A stretch of 6,909 nucleotides of DNA from Candidatus Zixiibacteriota bacterium (GTDB lineage: Bacteria; Zixibacteria; MSB-5A5; JAABVY01), in contig WJIM01000226.1 of assembly GCA_014730285.1 (NCBI GenBank), forward strand, positions 1 to 6,909, written 5' to 3'. Positions 5,002 to 6,909 of this stretch are shown here, one piece after another. The notes below the pieces were generated by a model. That model searched no databases. It was not told the DNA's origin and worked only from the letters and a program-made list of their open reading frames with translations. The position numbers and the translations under genes were made by a program. Every line of letters begins with the position of its first letter. The stretch's first letter is position 1.

Positions 5002-6396
5002 ATGCCAGCAGAAGAGTTACATAATAAATGCGGCGTCTTCGCCATCTATAATCACAAGAAAGCCGCGGAATTAACCTATTTCGGCCTGTATTCGCTTCAG
5101 CACCGGGGCCAGGAATCTGCCGGAATAGCCACGTCCTACAAAGACCACATAAACGTCTATAAAAATATGGGCCTGATCAACGAGGTCTTTTCAAGGCTTG
5201 ACGTTTTCCATAATCTTAAGGGGCGTATGGCGATAGGGCACAACCGCTATTCCACGACCGGCTCCTCGCAATTTTTGAATGCCCAGCCGCTGGTCTCCCG
5301 TTTCAAGGGGTATGAGATCGCAGTCGGCCATAACGGAAATATAACCAATGCTTACACTCTGCGAAAAAAGCTGGAATCGGGCGGTGCCATTTTTCAAACC
5401 ACATCCGATTCCGAAATCTTCCTGCATCTGATAGCGCGTTCGAAAAAGAAAAAGATGTCCGACAAAATCATAAGCGCATTAAAGCAGATTCAGGGCGCGT
5501 ATTGCGTAACGCTTATGACCAAAGACGCTATTTATGCCGCACGCGATCCGCGCGGATTCCGCCCAATGGCGCTGGGCAAGATGCGCAACGCCTACGTTGT
5601 GGCATCCGAGACATGCGCCTTCGATCTGATCGGCGCCAAATATATGCGTGATGTTCTTCCCGGTGAGATCGTACGAATCGATGAGAACGGGGTGAAATCC
5701 TTTCATCCATTTGCACAGGTTAGAAAAGCCTTCTGTATTTTTGAATTCATATATTTCTCCCGTCCCGACTCGAAAATTTTCTGTGAGAATGTCGATAAGG
5801 TCAGACGTCGTCTGGGACGTCAGCTTGCCCGCGAACATCCGGTCAATGCCGATATCGTGATCTCTGTGCCGGACTCCTCGAACACGGCGGCGCTGGGTTT
5901 CTCGGAAGCTTCCGGTATCAGGATGGAGATCGGTTTTATACGGAATCATTATGTGGGACGGACATTCATCGATCCGGAACAGAAAATCCGCGATCTTGAT
6001 GTGAAAATAAAATTCAACACGGTCAAGGGTGTTATAGAGGGGCGTAAAGTTGTGATGGTTGACGATTCAATCGTACGCGGCACCACCTCCCGCAAGCTTG
6101 TTAAAATGCTAAAACAGGCCGGTGCAAAGGAGGTTCATGTTCGTATCTCCGCACCTCCGATTATCTCCCCCTGCTTCTACGGCATCGACATGCCCACCAG
6201 ACGGGAATTGATCGGCTCCTCTAAATCGGTGGAGCAGATCAGGCGCTATCTGGGTGCGACTTCGCTGGGATATCTCTCGATTCCGGGCATGCTTTCTATG
6301 AACTCGCTGCCGGATGAGGATTTCTGTGTGGCCTGTTTCTCGGGCAAATATCCGACACGAATCGAGAAGCAGAATGGCAAGTTCAAACTGGAATAA
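5002..6396 (+). CDS. purF: Amidophosphoribosyltransferase (PurF), propeptide and 4Fe-4S type
   Basis: PurF converts PRPP and glutamine to 5-phosphoribosylamine, the first committed step of purine synthesis, in the cytoplasm. ATG 5002 gives 464 residues, close to the 476 of Bacillus subtilis PurF. It places the nucleophile in MPAEELHNKCGVFAIY at Cys10 after a nine-residue propeptide, which must be removed to free the Cys amino group. The glutaminase half shows LQHRGQESAGIA (32-43), GHNRYSTTG (79-87) and GHNGNITNA (109-117). The transferase half carries the PRPP loop VVMVDDSIVRGTTS (350-363). All four iron-sulphur ligands of the Bacillus-type enzyme are present: Cys245 (FCIFEFIYFSRPDS), Cys391 (SPCFYGIDMPTRRE), Cys442 and Cys445 (FCVACFSGKYPT). 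In mature numbering the first two fall at 236 and 382, as in B. subtilis. The frame is open upstream to a TTG at 4810, but that extension has no PurF similarity and would bury the Cys. No strong Shine-Dalgarno site precedes the ATG. purF stands alone, without other pur genes beside it. Confidence 0.95.
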   Translation: MPAEELHNKCGVFAIYNHKKAAELTYFGLYSLQHRGQESAGIATSYKDHINVYKNMGLINEVFSRLDVFHNLKGRMAIGHNRYSTTGSSQFLNAQPLVSRFKGYEIAVGHNGNITNAYTLRKKLESGGAIFQTTSDSEIFLHLIARSKKKKMSDKIISALKQIQGAYCVTLMTKDAIYAARDPRGFRPMALGKMRNAYVVASETCAFDLIGAKYMRDVLPGEIVRIDENGVKSFHPFAQVRKAFCIFEFIYFSRPDSKIFCENVDKVRRRLGRQLAREHPVNADIVISVPDSSNTAALGFSEASGIRMEIGFIRNHYVGRTFIDPEQKIRDLDVKIKFNTVKGVIEGRKVVMVDDSIVRGTTSRKLVKMLKQAGAKEVHVRISAPPIISPCFYGIDMPTRRELIGSSKSVEQIRRYLGATSLGYLSIPGMLSMNSLPDEDFCVACFSGKYPTRIEKQNGKFKLE

Positions 6397-6413
6397 AGAC
6401 CGCAACACTTTCC

Positions 6414-6909
6414 TTAAAATTTAATGAGAAGTGATTCGGAGGAAAAGCCGGGTCCCAGAGCTGTTATTATGCCAAGATCATTCGGCGTAACATTTCCATT
6501 CCGCAAATATTCATTCAGTACGAACAAAACGGTAACCGAAGACATATTGCCGTATTTGCGCAAGACTGCTCTGGAAATATCCATCTTGCCGTTAGTCAAA
6601 TTTAATGCCTGTTCATACGCTTCAATAACTTTTGCCCCGCCGGGATGGGCAATAATATGTTTTATATCCTGCAGGTCCAGTCCATGCTCTTTCAAAAAGT
6701 CCTGAAGGTTCTCGGCCATATATTTCTTTACTATAGCGGGAATCCGCCGGCTGAAAACCACCTGCATCCCCTCGCTGACGATATTCCATCCCATAATATC
6801 CAGCGAGTCGGGCCAGATAGTGCTCTGGGCGGCAATAATTCGCGGGCCGCTATTTTCGACCTCATCTCCGCTCACCACAACCGAAGCCGCGCCGTCCCCG
6901 AATAATGCA
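6414..6909 (-). CDS. Type III polyketide synthase (chalcone/stilbene synthase family), C-terminal part
   Basis: The gene enters from the right edge and ends at TAA 6416-6414; about 164 C-terminal residues are visible, roughly half of a 350-400 residue enzyme. The family condenses an acyl-CoA starter with malonyl-CoA units to make pyrones, resorcinols or related products. Visible in order are ALFGDGAASVVV at the edge (6908 downward), MGWNIVSEGMQVVFSRRIP, the catalytic His in IIAHPGGAKVIEAYE (His codon 6645-6647), the catalytic Asn in RKYGNMSSVTV (Asn codon 6546-6548), and the closing GPGFSSESLLIKF. HPGG with GNMSS and a GPGF loop fits type III PKS better than FabH, whose Asn motif is usually GNTS. 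The active-site Cys lies outside the window. A GTG at 6878 is not the start, because conserved sequence continues upstream in frame. The gene converges on purF with 17 bases between stop codons and no clear terminator between. The product cannot be predicted from this half. Confidence 0.88.
   Translation of the reverse strand, partial: ALFGDGAASVVVSGDEVENSGPRIIAAQSTIWPDSLDIMGWNIVSEGMQVVFSRRIPAIVKKYMAENLQDFLKEHGLDLQDIKHIIAHPGGAKVIEAYEQALNLTNGKMDISRAVLRKYGNMSSVTVLFVLNEYLRNGNVTPNDLGIITALGPGFSSESLLIKF

Noticed and set aside
5479..5949. Minus-strand open frame inside purF
   Set aside because: purF motifs are continuous through this stretch, and the opposite translation has no recognisable feature.
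6876..6878. GTG at 6878-6876 as the start of the minus-strand polyketide synthase gene
   Set aside because: The frame continues without a stop to the window edge and encodes the conserved ALFGDGAASV segment.
6424..6905. Plus-strand open frames opposite the polyketide synthase
   Set aside because: The minus strand holds the conserved HPGG, GNMSS and GPGF motifs through the same interval.

Overview
The window reads as ordinary bacterial chromosome from an uncultured or poorly sampled lineage. It has moderate base composition, Shine-Dalgarno sites on some genes and none on others, Rho-independent terminators, a Bacillus-type purF and many lineage-specific secreted or signalling proteins. The secreted protein at 2530-3669 ends its main domain with a phrase (VGGKFCVDN ... 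DPDAPPVCFEI) that I associate with large secreted-protein families of candidate phyla such as Zixibacteria. This taxonomic hint is recollection and inference, not proof. I see no tRNA, rRNA, insertion sequence, CRISPR array or phage gene.

Layout. (1) Positions 1-2391 hold a two-gene plus-strand unit. The first gene is a sarcosine-oxidase-beta-like FAD oxidoreductase with a TTG start behind a good ribosome binding site. After 23 bases comes an exported protein with six roughly 17-residue Cys/His repeats and two copies of a His-containing helical domain. A clear intrinsic terminator closes the unit. (2) Positions 2392-3700 hold a GC-rich hairpin, then a promoter that fixes the start of an AT-rich, single-gene unit for a secreted protein of unknown function, then a hairpin just after its stop. 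(3) Positions 3701-3850 hold a REP-like palindrome and a terminator belonging to the minus strand. (4) Positions 3853-4692 (minus) encode a GAF-domain protein with a histidine-kinase phospho-acceptor helix but no ATPase domain; it looks leaderless. (5) A 309-base divergent intergenic region holds an 18-bp palindrome and a possible purF promoter. (6) Positions 5002-6396 encode PurF, the first committed enzyme of purine synthesis, of the propeptide-plus-4Fe-4S type. (7) On the minus strand, converging on purF with only 17 bases between, is the C-terminal part of a type III polyketide synthase (chalcone/stilbene synthase family) cut by the window edge.

The genes do not form one pathway. Only the first two look co-transcribed. 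The most unusual items are the repeat-rich exported protein, the kinase-less sensor with its leaderless promoter, and the palindrome upstream of purF.
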